Assembly: GCF_000698555.1 (NCBI RefSeq)
Contig: NZ_JFHE01000006.1
Span: 186,001 to 250,000 of the forward strand
Source of the DNA: Caballeronia grimmiae
GTDB lineage: Bacteria > Pseudomonadota > Gammaproteobacteria > Burkholderiales > Burkholderiaceae
Length of the DNA stretch: 64,000 nucleotides
Direction: 5' to 3'
The notes under the pieces are model-generated. The model made no database searches. It worked only from the letters and a program-made list of their open reading frames with translations, and was not told where the DNA came from. Both the position numbers and the translations under genes were made by a program. Positions within the stretch are counted from its first letter, which is position 1. Every line of letters starts with the position of its first letter. This document shows positions 1 to 8,137 of the stretch, piece by piece.

Positions 1-272
1 GGCTCGGAGCCGAAGTGGAAATAACCGGTCGCATAAGGCAGCTTCGCCATCTGTTTCGTAGCGGCTTCGACGATGCTCGCTTGCCCATAACCCGTGTTCA
101 CACACCAGAGGCCCGAGAACGCGTCGAGCAGCTGATTGCCTTCGATATCGCGCAGGAACACGCCATCGGCGGAATCGAGCACGGTGACGCCGCGCGCTTC
201 ATGCGCGCGATAGCTGACGACGGGATGAATCAGATGCTTGCGGTCGGACTCGACGAGCGACTTGATCGACAT
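1..272 (-). CDS. Class III aminotransferase, N-terminal part (runs off the window)
   Basis: The first 90 codons of a PLP-dependent class III (omega) aminotransferase. The ATG at 272 is preceded on the minus strand by GAGGAAG at good spacing. The fragment carries the family's N-terminal pattern: a short lead, D-G-V-F-L-R-D-I-E-G-N beta-hairpin residues, then D-A-F-S-G-L-W-C-V-N-T-G-Y-G around residues 50-63. This resembles pyruvate- or putrescine-using omega-transaminases. The catalytic lysine lies outside the window, so the amino donor cannot be judged. It is the last gene of a minus-strand run that includes the reductase and GNAT genes, but the gap of about 165 bp argues for its own promoter. 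Confidence 0.85.
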   Translation of the reverse strand, partial: MSIKSLVESDRKHLIHPVVSYRAHEARGVTVLDSADGVFLRDIEGNQLLDAFSGLWCVNTGYGQASIVEAATKQMAKLPYATGYFHFGSE

Positions 273-437
273 GATGCTGCTTCCTCTTCGCGAAGTGTTC
301 GGAATGGCTCTTGACCGCTTCCATCGTATCGGCAGGAAGGCATCGCGCGCATCGCCAAAAAAAATCGCCAAATAGCGCAAATGCGGCGTTTTGAGGGGCC
401 GCGCAGCATTTTGTGCTGAACGCTCCAGCCGATGGCT

Positions 438-1364
438 TCAGTAGCCGCGCGTGCGGTCTATCTCGCCGATCATCCGTTCCCCCGCGCGGTGACGCCGCAG
501 ATTGTCCAGCACCACGTCGACGGCGCTTTCGGGGCGCGTGGCGCTCGCGATATGCGGCGTCAGGCGCACGCGCGGATGCGTCCAAAACGGATGCGTCGGC
601 GGCAAGGGTTCGGGATCGGTCACATCGAGAATGGCGGCATGCAGATGGCCGCTGTCGAGCGCATCAAGCAGATCCTGCTGAATCACGTGCGGGCCGCGCC
701 CGACGTTGATGAACGACGCGCCTTTCGGCAGCGTCGCGAAGACGTGCCGATTGATGACGCCGCGCGTCGCAGCGGTGAGCGGCAGCAGGCAGACGAGGAT
801 ATCGGTGCGGGCGAGGAAGGCGTCGAAGGATGCAGCGCCCGCATAACATTCGACGCCTTCTATCTCGTGCTGCGAGCGGCTCCATCCCGCGCACGGAAAG
901 CCGAAGAGACGCAGCGTGTTCAGCACCGCCGTGCCGAGCATGCCGAGGCCGAGCACGCCGATGCGCCGCGTCGAAGCGGCGCGCACGGGCATCTCGCGCC
1001 ATGCACGCTCGCGTTGCAGCGTTGCGTAGTCGAGCAGGTCCCGGTGAATCGTGAGCACCGCCTGCGTCACGTATTCCGTCATGCCTTCCACGATGCCCGG
1101 CTCGGTCATCCGCACGACCGCCACATGCTCCGGCACGGCGGACAAATCGAACTGATCGATGCCCGCGCCCACCGAGAAGATCACTTCGAGATTGGGCAGC
1201 GTCTGCATGATGCCGGCGGGCGGCTGCCATGCGGCGAGATAGCGGACGGCGGCGGCGTCGCCGATATCGGGCCACAAACGGAAGGGCACGTCCGGCGCCT
1301 TTTGCGCGAAGTGCTGCGCCCATTGCTTGCCGCGCTCGGGATCGGCCTTGTAGAGGATCGTCAT
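438..1364 (-). CDS. ghrA: Glyoxylate/hydroxypyruvate reductase A-type 2-hydroxyacid dehydrogenase
   Basis: A 308-residue NAD(P)H-dependent D-2-hydroxyacid dehydrogenase expected to reduce glyoxylate or hydroxypyruvate in the cytosol. The Rossmann glycine motif G-L-G-M-L-G is at residues 139-144. The substrate-binding arginine follows in the N-V-G-R-G-P segment near residue 225, and the catalytic histidine is H271 in T-P-H-I-A-S. Length and the opening M-T-I-L-Y-K-A match the GhrA subgroup rather than the longer GhrB or SerA proteins. It begins 3 bp after the GNAT gene, so the two are almost certainly cotranscribed. Confidence 0.88.
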   Translation of the reverse strand: MTILYKADPERGKQWAQHFAQKAPDVPFRLWPDIGDAAAVRYLAAWQPPAGIMQTLPNLEVIFSVGAGIDQFDLSAVPEHVAVVRMTEPGIVEGMTEYVTQAVLTIHRDLLDYATLQRERAWREMPVRAASTRRIGVLGLGMLGTAVLNTLRLFGFPCAGWSRSQHEIEGVECYAGAASFDAFLARTDILVCLLPLTAATRGVINRHVFATLPKGASFINVGRGPHVIQQDLLDALDSGHLHAAILDVTDPEPLPPTHPFWTHPRVRLTPHIASATRPESAVDVVLDNLRRHRAGERMIGEIDRTRGY

Positions 1365-1367
1365 GGA

Positions 1368-2240
1368 TCAGCCTAGACCTTGATTGATGATCGCGAACTG
1401 CGCGACGGATTCGTCGTGCGGCGGCGTGCCGTTGCGCGCCATCTTGATGACGGTATCGACACGCGGCAGGCCGAGCGCCGCGAGCCAGTCCGACAGGCCG
1501 CTTTCGCCGGGCGTATCGATGCGCGTAAAGCGATCTTCGTTGCGTGCCAGAAGATGCGCGATGAGCGCCTGCGCATGGCGCATGTGCTCCTGACCGGCGG
1601 TGCTCGCGACGACCGGGCCGATCGCATGACCGCGCCCGAATTCGCGGATGAGCGCGAAGCCGAGCGTTTGCCCTTCGCGCTCGATCAGCACGCCTTGCGC
1701 GATGCGCAATAGCGCCGGCAGCACCGCGCTGCGATCGAATCCGCTTGCCCGCGATGCGAGCGCGACGAGCGGGGCGGTATCGCCCGGTTCGATCGCGCGA
1801 ATGCGCTCGCCGGGCCGCAGATTCACGACTGGCACGGAGAAACTGGCGGATTGATGCTGATGGACCGCGCCGACGCGCCTGAATCCGAGCTTCGCATAAA
1901 GCGGCTCGCCGGCGGGCGTTGCGTGCAGCACGGTGATGCGGCTGCCGAGCGCCTCGAGCAGCAGTTCCATCAGCTTGCGTCCGATACCTTTGCCCTGGCT
2001 GTCGGGCGCGACGATGACCATGCCGAGCGATCCGCCCGCGTCGCCGTGCTTCCAGCAGAGCGCCGTGCCGACGACGCGTTCGCCGTCCTGCGCGATAAAG
2101 CCAGCGCCGACATCGAGCACGAAGCGCCAGTCGTCGGCGCGATGCGGCCATTTCACTTCGAGCGAGAGCGCGTGTGCGGCGGGGATGTCATCGACGGTGA
2201 AAGGGCGGTAGAGAAGAGCGGATGTTTCGGCGGCCGACAC
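1368..2240 (-). CDS. Two-domain GNAT-family N-acetyltransferase
   Basis: A 290-residue acyl-CoA-dependent acetyltransferase. The N-terminal GNAT domain shows the acetyl-CoA pyrophosphate loop as Q-G-K-G-I-G-R around residues 81-87, after the V-A-P-D beta-4 strand. The C-terminal half (about 150-290) looks like a second, degenerate GNAT-like domain without that loop. I chose the GTG at 2240 because GGAG lies six bases upstream; a GTG at 2252 is in frame but has no ribosome site. The substrate is unknown. It probably leads a two-gene unit with ghrA. Confidence 0.8.
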   Translation of the reverse strand: MSAAETSALLYRPFTVDDIPAAHALSLEVKWPHRADDWRFVLDVGAGFIAQDGERVVGTALCWKHGDAGGSLGMVIVAPDSQGKGIGRKLMELLLEALGSRITVLHATPAGEPLYAKLGFRRVGAVHQHQSASFSVPVVNLRPGERIRAIEPGDTAPLVALASRASGFDRSAVLPALLRIAQGVLIEREGQTLGFALIREFGRGHAIGPVVASTAGQEHMRHAQALIAHLLARNEDRFTRIDTPGESGLSDWLAALGLPRVDTVIKMARNGTPPHDESVAQFAIINQGLG

Positions 2241-2314
2241 GGCATGCTCCACGTTGGAAGATGCCTGTCACTTTGACACGCTGCCCGGGGCGCGGATAGG
2301 ACGATCCTGCTGCG

Positions 2315-2860
2315 TCATGTCGCCGGATTTTGAACCGGATAGTGAACGATGCCCGGCGCGCGGACGACGGCGCCTTGCGTCAGATGCGCTTCTTCGATGC
2401 GGTCGTCGCCCATCAAGTGAAATACGGTCTCGCCGTGCGCGAGCAGATAGTCCGCGACGATGCGCCGGTGACAGCGCCACCAGACCGCTTCGGAACACAT
2501 GACGGCGCAGCGTTGCCGACGGCCGAGGCGGATCAGTTCGTCGAGACCGCTGCGGAAGGAGTCAGACAGCGCATAGTCCGCGTAGTTGTGAAAGCTGCGG
2601 TTCTCCCAGAAGCCGTTCCGATCCGGCGCAATGTCTTTCGCTTTGCTGCGCAGACCGCCCAGTTCGGCGATTCGCTCATATGCGATGCCGTAGGGCGCGA
2701 GGCTCGCGGGAAACGTGTCGGCGTTGAACTGGGGATTCGTCCGGGATTTCGGCACTGTGCGGATGTCGACTAGCTGCTGCACGTCCGCTGTTCGCAAGAG
2801 CGCGGCTAGCTCGTCGATGGTTCGGGTCGAATGGCCGACGGTGTAGAAGGGCAGGGGCAT
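2315..2860 (-). CDS. DUF488 family protein
   Basis: A 181-residue DUF488 protein, small and cytosolic, of unresolved biochemical role. The family signature is clear: an opening P-F-Y-T-V-G-H-S-T-R-T, then L-V-D-I-R-T-V-P-K-S near residue 35, and C-S-E-A-V-W-W-R-C-H-R-R-I-V-A-D-Y toward the C-terminus. The last block, with its Cys, Trp and paired His/Arg, is the most conserved part of the family and suggests a nucleic-acid or small-molecule ligand. The ATG at 2860 is preferred because it starts directly at the family N-terminus. The gene is divergent from the monooxygenase operon and shares its promoter region. Confidence 0.8.
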   Translation of the reverse strand: MPLPFYTVGHSTRTIDELAALLRTADVQQLVDIRTVPKSRTNPQFNADTFPASLAPYGIAYERIAELGGLRSKAKDIAPDRNGFWENRSFHNYADYALSDSFRSGLDELIRLGRRQRCAVMCSEAVWWRCHRRIVADYLLAHGETVFHLMGDDRIEEAHLTQGAVVRAPGIVHYPVQNPAT

Positions 2861-3003
2861 CGGGCGCTCGTCAGTGTGAAATTGAATGAAGCAGGGGCCG
2901 TGCCGTGGACGAGAACAAACGCCATCCCGGGACAACGCACGTCCCTAGGGTTTACACAGATTTTCAACTTCCAGCCGCGTCCTACAATGAGCATCAATTC
3001 ACG

Positions 3004-3025
3004 TATAGCAAGAATAGTTGCTATA
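3004..3025. promoter_or_regulatory. Palindromic operator, copy 1 (candidate IclR site)
   Basis: A perfect inverted repeat, TATAGCAA-N6-TTGCTATA, ending 27 bp before the monooxygenase start codon. A near-identical copy stands at 6971-6992 in front of the MBL gene. Shared flanking bases (TTCACG before it) strengthen the match. The two IclR genes between the copies are the obvious candidates for the binding protein; that link is inference. Confidence 0.7.
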
Positions 3026-3052
3026 GATAAATTGAGTGGCGGGAGACGCGGC

Positions 3053-4747
3053 ATGCAGACCGATTATCAAAAGTTGCGATTCGACTACGTCCGGCCGGCC
3101 GAGCACGATGCGCCGTCGGACGCGGTGCATCCGGTGGTCGTCATCGGCGCGGGGCCGGTCGGGCTTTCCACCGCGATCGATCTCGCGCAGCAAGGCGTGA
3201 AGGTCGTGCTCGTCGATAACGACGACACCCTGTCGACCGGCTCGCGCGCGATCTGCTTTGCCAAGCGCACGCTCGAAATCTTCGATCGGCTGGGCTGCGG
3301 CGATCGCATGGTCGAAAAGGGCGTGAGCTGGAACGTCGGCAAGGTGTTCCTTCAGGACGAACTGATCTATACGTTCAACCTGCTGCCGGAAACGGGCCAT
3401 GCGCGGCCTGCGTTCATCAACCTCCAGCAGTACTACGTCGAAGGCTTTCTCGCCGATCGCGCAATACAGCTCGACAACCTGCAGATGCGCTGGAAAAGCG
3501 ATGTCGTCGGCTTGACGCAGCACGATGGGCACGTCGAATTGCAGATCGAGACGCCTGACGGCACGTATCCGCTGCGCGCGCAGTATGTCGTCGCCGCCGA
3601 TGGCGCGCGCAGCCCCGTGCGCGCCATGCTCGGTCTCGATAGCCGGGGCCGCACGTTCAAGGACCGGTTCCTGATCGCCGATGTGAAGATGAAGGCGTCG
3701 TTCCCGACCGAACGCTGGTTCTGGTTCGATCCGCCGTTTCACCGCAATCAGTCCGTGCTGCTGCATCGCCAGCCGGATAACGTATGGCGCATCGACTTCC
3801 AGCTTGGATGGGACGCCGATCCGGTTGCCGAGAAGGCGCCCGAGCGGGTGATTCCGCGCGTCAAGGCGCTGCTCGGCGAGAACGTCGAATTCGAACTGGA
3901 ATGGGTCAGCGTCTATACGTTCTCGTGCCTGCGCATGGATTCGTTCCGGCACGGCCGCGTGCTGTTCGCCGGCGATTCCGCGCATGGCGTCTCGCCGTTC
4001 GGTGCGCGCGGCGCGAACAGCGGCGTGCAGGACGCCGACAACCTCGCGTGGAAGTTGCGGCTCGTCGTCAACGGGGATGCGCCATCGGCGCTGCTCGACA
4101 CCTACGCATCGGAGCGCGAATACGCTGCCGATGAAAACATCCGCAATTCGACCCGCGCGACCGATTTCATCACGCCCAAGAGCGCGGTCTCGCGCCTGTT
4201 CCGCGACGCGGCGCTGAAGCTCGCGAAGGACAGCGCATTCGCGCGCCGCATCGTCAATAGCGGGCGGCTGTCCGTGCCGGCGGTGCTGTCGAACTCGCCG
4301 CTCAACACGCCGGACGATTCCGCCGATGCGTTCTCCTGCACCATGGTCCCCGGCGCGGTTTGCACCGATGCGCCCGTCGCCGTCGATGGCGAAGACGCGT
4401 GGTTCTTGCCCCAGACTTCAGGCGGCCAGTTCACGGGCGTGTATTTCTGCGGGCTGCACGACGACATCGAAGAGACAGCCGGACGGCTCGCCGCGCTCGG
4501 ACGGCTGCCGGTGCGCGTGCGTGCGCTGATCGTCGCGCCGCGCGGCATGAAGACCCCTCCAATCGCCGACGCGAAGGTGATCGAGGACGTGGAGGGCATC
4601 GTGACGCATCGCTTCGATGCGCGCCCCGGCACGTTCTATTTGCTGCGTCCGGATCAGCACGTCTGCGCACGCTGGCGCGCGCTCGACGTCGCCTCGGTCC
4701 GCACAGCCGTGAACCGCGCGACCTGCAATGCCCAAGTCAACGGATGA
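3053..4747 (+). CDS. FAD-dependent aromatic monooxygenase (MhpA/PHBH-like)
   Basis: A 564-residue group A flavoprotein monooxygenase, expected to hydroxylate an aromatic acid with NAD(P)H and O2 in the cytosol. The FAD dinucleotide motif G-A-G-P-V-G is at residues 32-37. The second FAD contact is G-D-S-A-H-G-V-S-P-F-G-A-R-G near residue 306, followed by the N-L-A-W-K-L helix. A C-terminal thioredoxin-like domain (about 420-564) is as in MhpA-type enzymes. The start at 3053 has GGGAG upstream; the open frame extends further but begins inside the operator region. It overlaps nothing and is followed after 6 bp by the DUF2783 gene. The substrate cannot be read from sequence. Confidence 0.88.
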   Translation: MQTDYQKLRFDYVRPAEHDAPSDAVHPVVVIGAGPVGLSTAIDLAQQGVKVVLVDNDDTLSTGSRAICFAKRTLEIFDRLGCGDRMVEKGVSWNVGKVFLQDELIYTFNLLPETGHARPAFINLQQYYVEGFLADRAIQLDNLQMRWKSDVVGLTQHDGHVELQIETPDGTYPLRAQYVVAADGARSPVRAMLGLDSRGRTFKDRFLIADVKMKASFPTERWFWFDPPFHRNQSVLLHRQPDNVWRIDFQLGWDADPVAEKAPERVIPRVKALLGENVEFELEWVSVYTFSCLRMDSFRHGRVLFAGDSAHGVSPFGARGANSGVQDADNLAWKLRLVVNGDAPSALLDTYASEREYAADENIRNSTRATDFITPKSAVSRLFRDAALKLAKDSAFARRIVNSGRLSVPAVLSNSPLNTPDDSADAFSCTMVPGAVCTDAPVAVDGEDAWFLPQTSGGQFTGVYFCGLHDDIEETAGRLAALGRLPVRVRALIVAPRGMKTPPIADAKVIEDVEGIVTHRFDARPGTFYLLRPDQHVCARWRALDVASVRTAVNRATCNAQVNG

Positions 4748-4753
4748 ACGACG

Positions 4754-4999
4754 ATGAGCCATCTGAACCTCGAACCGAACATCGCGGATATGGACGCTTT
4801 CTACGAGCGTCTGATAGACACGCACAACGGCCTCTCCGATGCCGACAGCCAGATGGTCAACGCCAAGCTCGTGCTGCTGCTCGCGAATCATATCGGCGAT
4901 ATGGACGTGCTCGTCGAGGCGTTTGCGAAAGCCCGCTCGGGCGTAGGCGTGATTGAAGGCGATTGCGCCAGCGTTCTCACGCACTCGACGGAACGTTGA
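4754..4999 (+). CDS. DUF2783 domain protein
   Basis: An 81-residue protein of the DUF2783 family, with no signal peptide or membrane segment. It is acidic at the N-terminus and helical by eye, with L-L-L-A-N-H-I-G-D as the core. The family is typically encoded directly beside flavin monooxygenases of this type, and here the gap is only 6 bp, so the two are cotranscribed. A helper role for the monooxygenase, such as a small partner subunit, is inference. Confidence 0.8.
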   Translation: MSHLNLEPNIADMDAFYERLIDTHNGLSDADSQMVNAKLVLLLANHIGDMDVLVEAFAKARSGVGVIEGDCASVLTHSTER

Positions 5000-5045
5000 T
5001 GGCTGAAGCGCATCGCGGCGCTGACGCGCGGACAACGCTGTGCGT

Positions 5046-5204
5046 ATGAATCGGCTTTGGCAACGATGTGCCGCGCGCTGGACTCGATTCGCCGCAGCGC
5101 GTCGCAAGAGGCTGTATGCGGAGCGGCATCGGCCGTTCAGTGCGTTAGAGATCGATCGCTTCGTCGACGACACGCGGCGCTGCCGAAGACGCCCGTCAGA
5201 TTAG
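5046..5204 (+). CDS. Possible 52-residue basic peptide
   Basis: An ATG-initiated frame in the 250-bp gap between convergent genes. The product is arginine-rich (an R-R-K-R run near residue 20), with no recognised family. Third-position GC is moderate and there is no good ribosome site upstream. It may be chance. Confidence 0.2.
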   Translation: MNRLWQRCAARWTRFAAARRKRLYAERHRPFSALEIDRFVDDTRRCRRRPSD

Positions 5205-5250
5205 TCGCCGTTTCCCGTTGCTTACGTGGAATCGCTCATCACGATGCCGC

Positions 5251-6081
5251 TCACCGGCCCGTCATCGTCGCGCCTGCGCCGAAGCGCCACGAAAGCCGCT
5301 GTGTCGCCGCGAGCAGCGCCCGCGCGACCGGACCGTCGTAGTCGCGGTCGATGCCCCGCGACGAGCCGATCACCGCGATCACCAGCCGGATGCTGCCGGT
5401 ATGATCGAAAATCGGCGCGGCGAACGTGCCGACGCCGGGAACCGGCGCGTCGAAGGCTTCGTCGATGCCGCGCTCGCGGATGCGTTCCAGCCGCTCGCGA
5501 TACTCGCGTTGGAGCGGCGGCTTCGTTGCCGCGCCGGCGAGCCGGATCGGTTCCTGTGCGAGCAAGCCTTCCAGCACGTCTTCCGACATATGCGCTGCAA
5601 AGACACGTCCGATTGCCGTATTGACGAGCGACATCACCGTGCCGACGCGCAGGCTGATGTGCTGCGGCCGCGCGGACTCTTCCAGCCGGATCACCGTCGG
5701 CCCGAGCGGACCGAGCGTGGCGGCGGCGACGCTCAGTTGCGTCGCGGCGGCGAGCGAGACGATTTCGGGTTCGGCATCGCGCGTCGGCGAAAGGCGTTGC
5801 AGCGCGATGAGACCCAGTTCGAAGCCGAGTGCGCCCGCGGAAAAGCAGCCGTCGTCGTCGCGCGAGAGCAGGCCGATCTTCTGAAGACTGACGAGGTGCG
5901 GAAATGCCTTGGCGGGCGGCATGCCCGCAGCGGCGGCGAGATCGCGCAGGTTCATCGGGCGGCTCGCCGACACCAGCGCGTTCAGCAGTTCGCCCGTGCT
6001 GTCGAGCGCATTGATGCCGCGCTGCGCCTTCGCTTCGGACGACGCGGCGTCGTACGGGTTCGGGAAAAAATCAGAGGGCAT
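5251..6081 (-). CDS. IclR family transcriptional regulator (second of a tandem pair)
   Basis: A 276-residue IclR-type regulator. An N-terminal winged helix-turn-helix (about 25-85, with M-N-L-R-D-L-A-A-A-A-G-M-P as the turn region) is followed by the effector-binding IclR domain (about 95-265). The start codon lies inside the end of the other IclR gene (11-bp overlap), so the two are translated together. Duplicate IclR proteins side by side suggest they respond to the same pathway, perhaps as a hetero-oligomer or with opposing roles. Likely targets are the flanking monooxygenase and MBL genes (inference). Confidence 0.88.
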   Translation of the reverse strand: MPSDFFPNPYDAASSEAKAQRGINALDSTGELLNALVSASRPMNLRDLAAAAGMPPAKAFPHLVSLQKIGLLSRDDDGCFSAGALGFELGLIALQRLSPTRDAEPEIVSLAAATQLSVAAATLGPLGPTVIRLEESARPQHISLRVGTVMSLVNTAIGRVFAAHMSEDVLEGLLAQEPIRLAGAATKPPLQREYRERLERIRERGIDEAFDAPVPGVGTFAAPIFDHTGSIRLVIAVIGSSRGIDRDYDGPVARALLAATQRLSWRFGAGATMTGR

Positions 6082-6943
6082 GAATGGATGATGGCTGAGT
6101 CAGTGCTTCGGTGATGCGCCGCGCGACGTCACGCAGCTCGCGTGCGATGTCGCCGGTCCAGGTCACGTCCATCGCGCCCGACGGGCCGATGACCGTCAGC
6201 GCGAGTTGCAGATGCCCATCGGCGTCGAGGACCGGCACGCTCAGGCTGCTGATGCCGGGGCTCGGCATGTCGACGCTGCGCGCCATGCCGCGCTTTCGCG
6301 TGTCATCGAGGTTAGCCTGCCAGACGGCGTTATCCGGGGCAGCCGTATCGTCCATGCCGATGCGCGGCCGGTCGATGCCCTGGCCTTTCATCATCGCGGC
6401 AAGCTGGCCGGGATCGAGAAACGCGCTGAACACGCGCCCGGTGGACGTGGTTTGCAGCGACATCACCGTGCCGACGTGCAGGTTCACGTGCAGCGGATAG
6501 CCGCCGCGTTCATACCGCACGATGGTCGGCCCCTGAGCGCCCGCAACGCACACCGCCACGCTATAGCCGATTCTTTCCGCGAGCCCCGCTGCATGAGAGG
6601 CGGCCACGCGATACGCCTCCTGCTGCTCGACGAACATCAGCCCGAGACGCAGCGAGAGCGGGCCGGGCTCGTAATAGCCGGTGAGTCCGTCGCGCTTGAC
6701 GAGGCCGAGCCGCGTCAGGCTGACGAGATAGGTATGCGCCTGCGCGGTCGACAGCGCGGCGGCGTTGGCGAGTTCGCTCAATGCGACCGGCTCACGGCGT
6801 TTCGCGAGCGCTTCGAGAATGCGCCCGGCCACTTCGACACTCTGTATGCCTCGTTGCGGTTTCTCTGTAACTTCTTTCAAGGGTGCTTCGCTCCTGCGCG
6901 CAGTCCGATCGGCCGATGCTAGCGCATCCGGCCTGTCCATCAT
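6071..6943 (-). CDS. IclR family transcriptional regulator (first of a tandem pair)
   Basis: A 290-residue IclR regulator. The winged helix-turn-helix runs about 40-105 (S-V-E-V-A-G-R-I-L-E-A-L start, A-A-L-S-T-A-Q-A-H recognition region), followed by the effector domain. The paired ATG codons at 6943/6940 are preferred. An upstream in-frame ATG at 6997 would place translation across the palindromic operator at 6971-6992. It is transcribed divergently from the MBL gene, with the operator between them, which is the classic layout for autoregulation plus control of the neighbour. It is similar in architecture to the downstream IclR copy but clearly diverged. Confidence 0.87.
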   Translation of the reverse strand: MMDRPDALASADRTARRSEAPLKEVTEKPQRGIQSVEVAGRILEALAKRREPVALSELANAAALSTAQAHTYLVSLTRLGLVKRDGLTGYYEPGPLSLRLGLMFVEQQEAYRVAASHAAGLAERIGYSVAVCVAGAQGPTIVRYERGGYPLHVNLHVGTVMSLQTTSTGRVFSAFLDPGQLAAMMKGQGIDRPRIGMDDTAAPDNAVWQANLDDTRKRGMARSVDMPSPGISSLSVPVLDADGHLQLALTVIGPSGAMDVTWTGDIARELRDVARRITEALTQPSSIHAL

Positions 6944-6970
6944 AGAACCGGGGTTTTCCCGTAGTTCACG

Positions 6971-6992
6971 TATAGCAAATGACGTTGCTATT
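6971..6992. promoter_or_regulatory. Palindromic operator, copy 2 (candidate IclR site)
   Basis: TATAGCAA-N6-TTGCTATT, one mismatch from a perfect palindrome and matching the copy at 3004-3025 in 15 of 16 arm bases, with the same TTCACG lead. It sits between the divergent IclR and MBL-fold genes, 58 bp before the MBL start. Confidence 0.7.
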
Positions 6993-7050
6993 GACAAATA
7001 TCAACGGCGGCGCGACCATGCATCATCCCTGCCGATCAATGGAGACAGAC

Positions 7051-8010
7051 ATGGCAAAGGCGTTCGCATCCCAGGCCGACCTCGAAGAGAAGAAGATCAC
7101 CTTCACGCAGCTTTCTGACAACGCCTGGGCCTACACGGCCGAGGGCGATCCGAATTCCGGCGTCGTCATCGGCGACGACGGCGTGCTGATCGTCGATACG
7201 ACCGCGACGCCCGCGATGGCGCAAGACCTGATCGCCAGAATTCGCACCGTCACCGACAAGCCGATCAAATACGTGGTGCTGTCGCACTATCACGCGGTGC
7301 GCGTGCTGGGTGCATCGGCGTATTTCGAGGAGGGCGCGCAACAGATCATCGCGAGCCGCGGCACGTATGAAATGATCGTCGAGCGCGGCGAACAGGACAT
7401 GAAGTCGGAGATCGAGCGCTTTCCGCGTCTGTTCGCCGGCGTCGAAACCGTGCCGGGCCTCACCTGGCCGACGCTCGTGTTCGAAAAAGAAATCACGCTG
7501 TGGCTCGGCAAGCTGGAAGTGAAGATCGCGCATCTCGGCTCGGGCCATACGAAGGGCGATACGGTTGTCTGGCTGCCGTCGCAGAAGGTCTTGTTCTCGG
7601 GCGATCTCGTCGAATACGACGCAGCCTGCTACTGCGGCGACGCGCAACTCGAAGAATGGCCCGCCACGCTCGAAGCGCTGCGAAAGCTGGAGCCGCACAA
7701 GCTCGTGCCGGGACGCGGTCCCGCGCTGCTCGATCCGGCGGCAGTCGACAAGGGCATCGACTACACGAAGGACTTCGTGACGACGCTCTTGCAAGCGGGA
7801 CGCGACGCCGTCGCGCAGAAGCTCGATCTGAAGAACGCGATGGCGCTCGCGCGCAAGTCGATGGACCCGAAGTTCGGCAACGTATTCATCTACGAGCACT
7901 GCCTGCCGTTCGATGTTTCTCGCGCGTACGACGAAGCGAGCGGCATCAAGCATCCGCGCATCTGGACGGCTGAGCGCGACAAGGAAATGTGGGCCGCGCT
8001 GCAGGACTGA
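7051..8010 (+). CDS. MBL-fold hydrolase-like protein with altered metal motif
   Basis: A 319-residue metallo-beta-lactamase-fold protein. The fold signs are there: a G-V-V-I-G-D-D-G-V-L-I-V-D-T strand-turn early on, G-H-T-K-G-D-T-V-V near residue 166 and L-F-S-G-D-L-V-E near residue 183. The first metal motif reads H79-Y-H81-A-V83-R84, where the family norm is H-x-H-x-D-H, so the usual Asp and His of the second metal site are replaced. It may bind a single metal or act non-classically. GGAGA precedes the ATG at 7051. The gene sits between the IclR pair and an MFS gene, behind the operator, and probably handles a ring-cleavage or lactone intermediate of the monooxygenase pathway (inference). 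Confidence 0.82.
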   Translation: MAKAFASQADLEEKKITFTQLSDNAWAYTAEGDPNSGVVIGDDGVLIVDTTATPAMAQDLIARIRTVTDKPIKYVVLSHYHAVRVLGASAYFEEGAQQIIASRGTYEMIVERGEQDMKSEIERFPRLFAGVETVPGLTWPTLVFEKEITLWLGKLEVKIAHLGSGHTKGDTVVWLPSQKVLFSGDLVEYDAACYCGDAQLEEWPATLEALRKLEPHKLVPGRGPALLDPAAVDKGIDYTKDFVTTLLQAGRDAVAQKLDLKNAMALARKSMDPKFGNVFIYEHCLPFDVSRAYDEASGIKHPRIWTAERDKEMWAALQD

Positions 8011-8029
8011 TCTTCGTCGCTATGCTCAT

Positions 8030-8051
8030 GGGCCCGGCACCGGGCCCTTTT
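8030..8051 (+). terminator. Rho-independent terminator after the MBL gene
   Basis: GGGCCCGG-CA-CCGGGCCC is an 18-base self-complementary stem, effectively a GGGCCC stem with a six-base loop. It is followed directly by TTTT, 20 bp past the stop codon of the MBL gene. The MFS gene downstream may therefore rely partly on its own promoter. Confidence 0.7.
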
Positions 8052-8137
8052 CCCGATTAACGTTCCAGGACGCGAAAGACGTCCGGGCAGCGAGCGTGCG
8101 TCCGACCTCTGATGAGGCGGCGTTCTGGAGAGAGACA

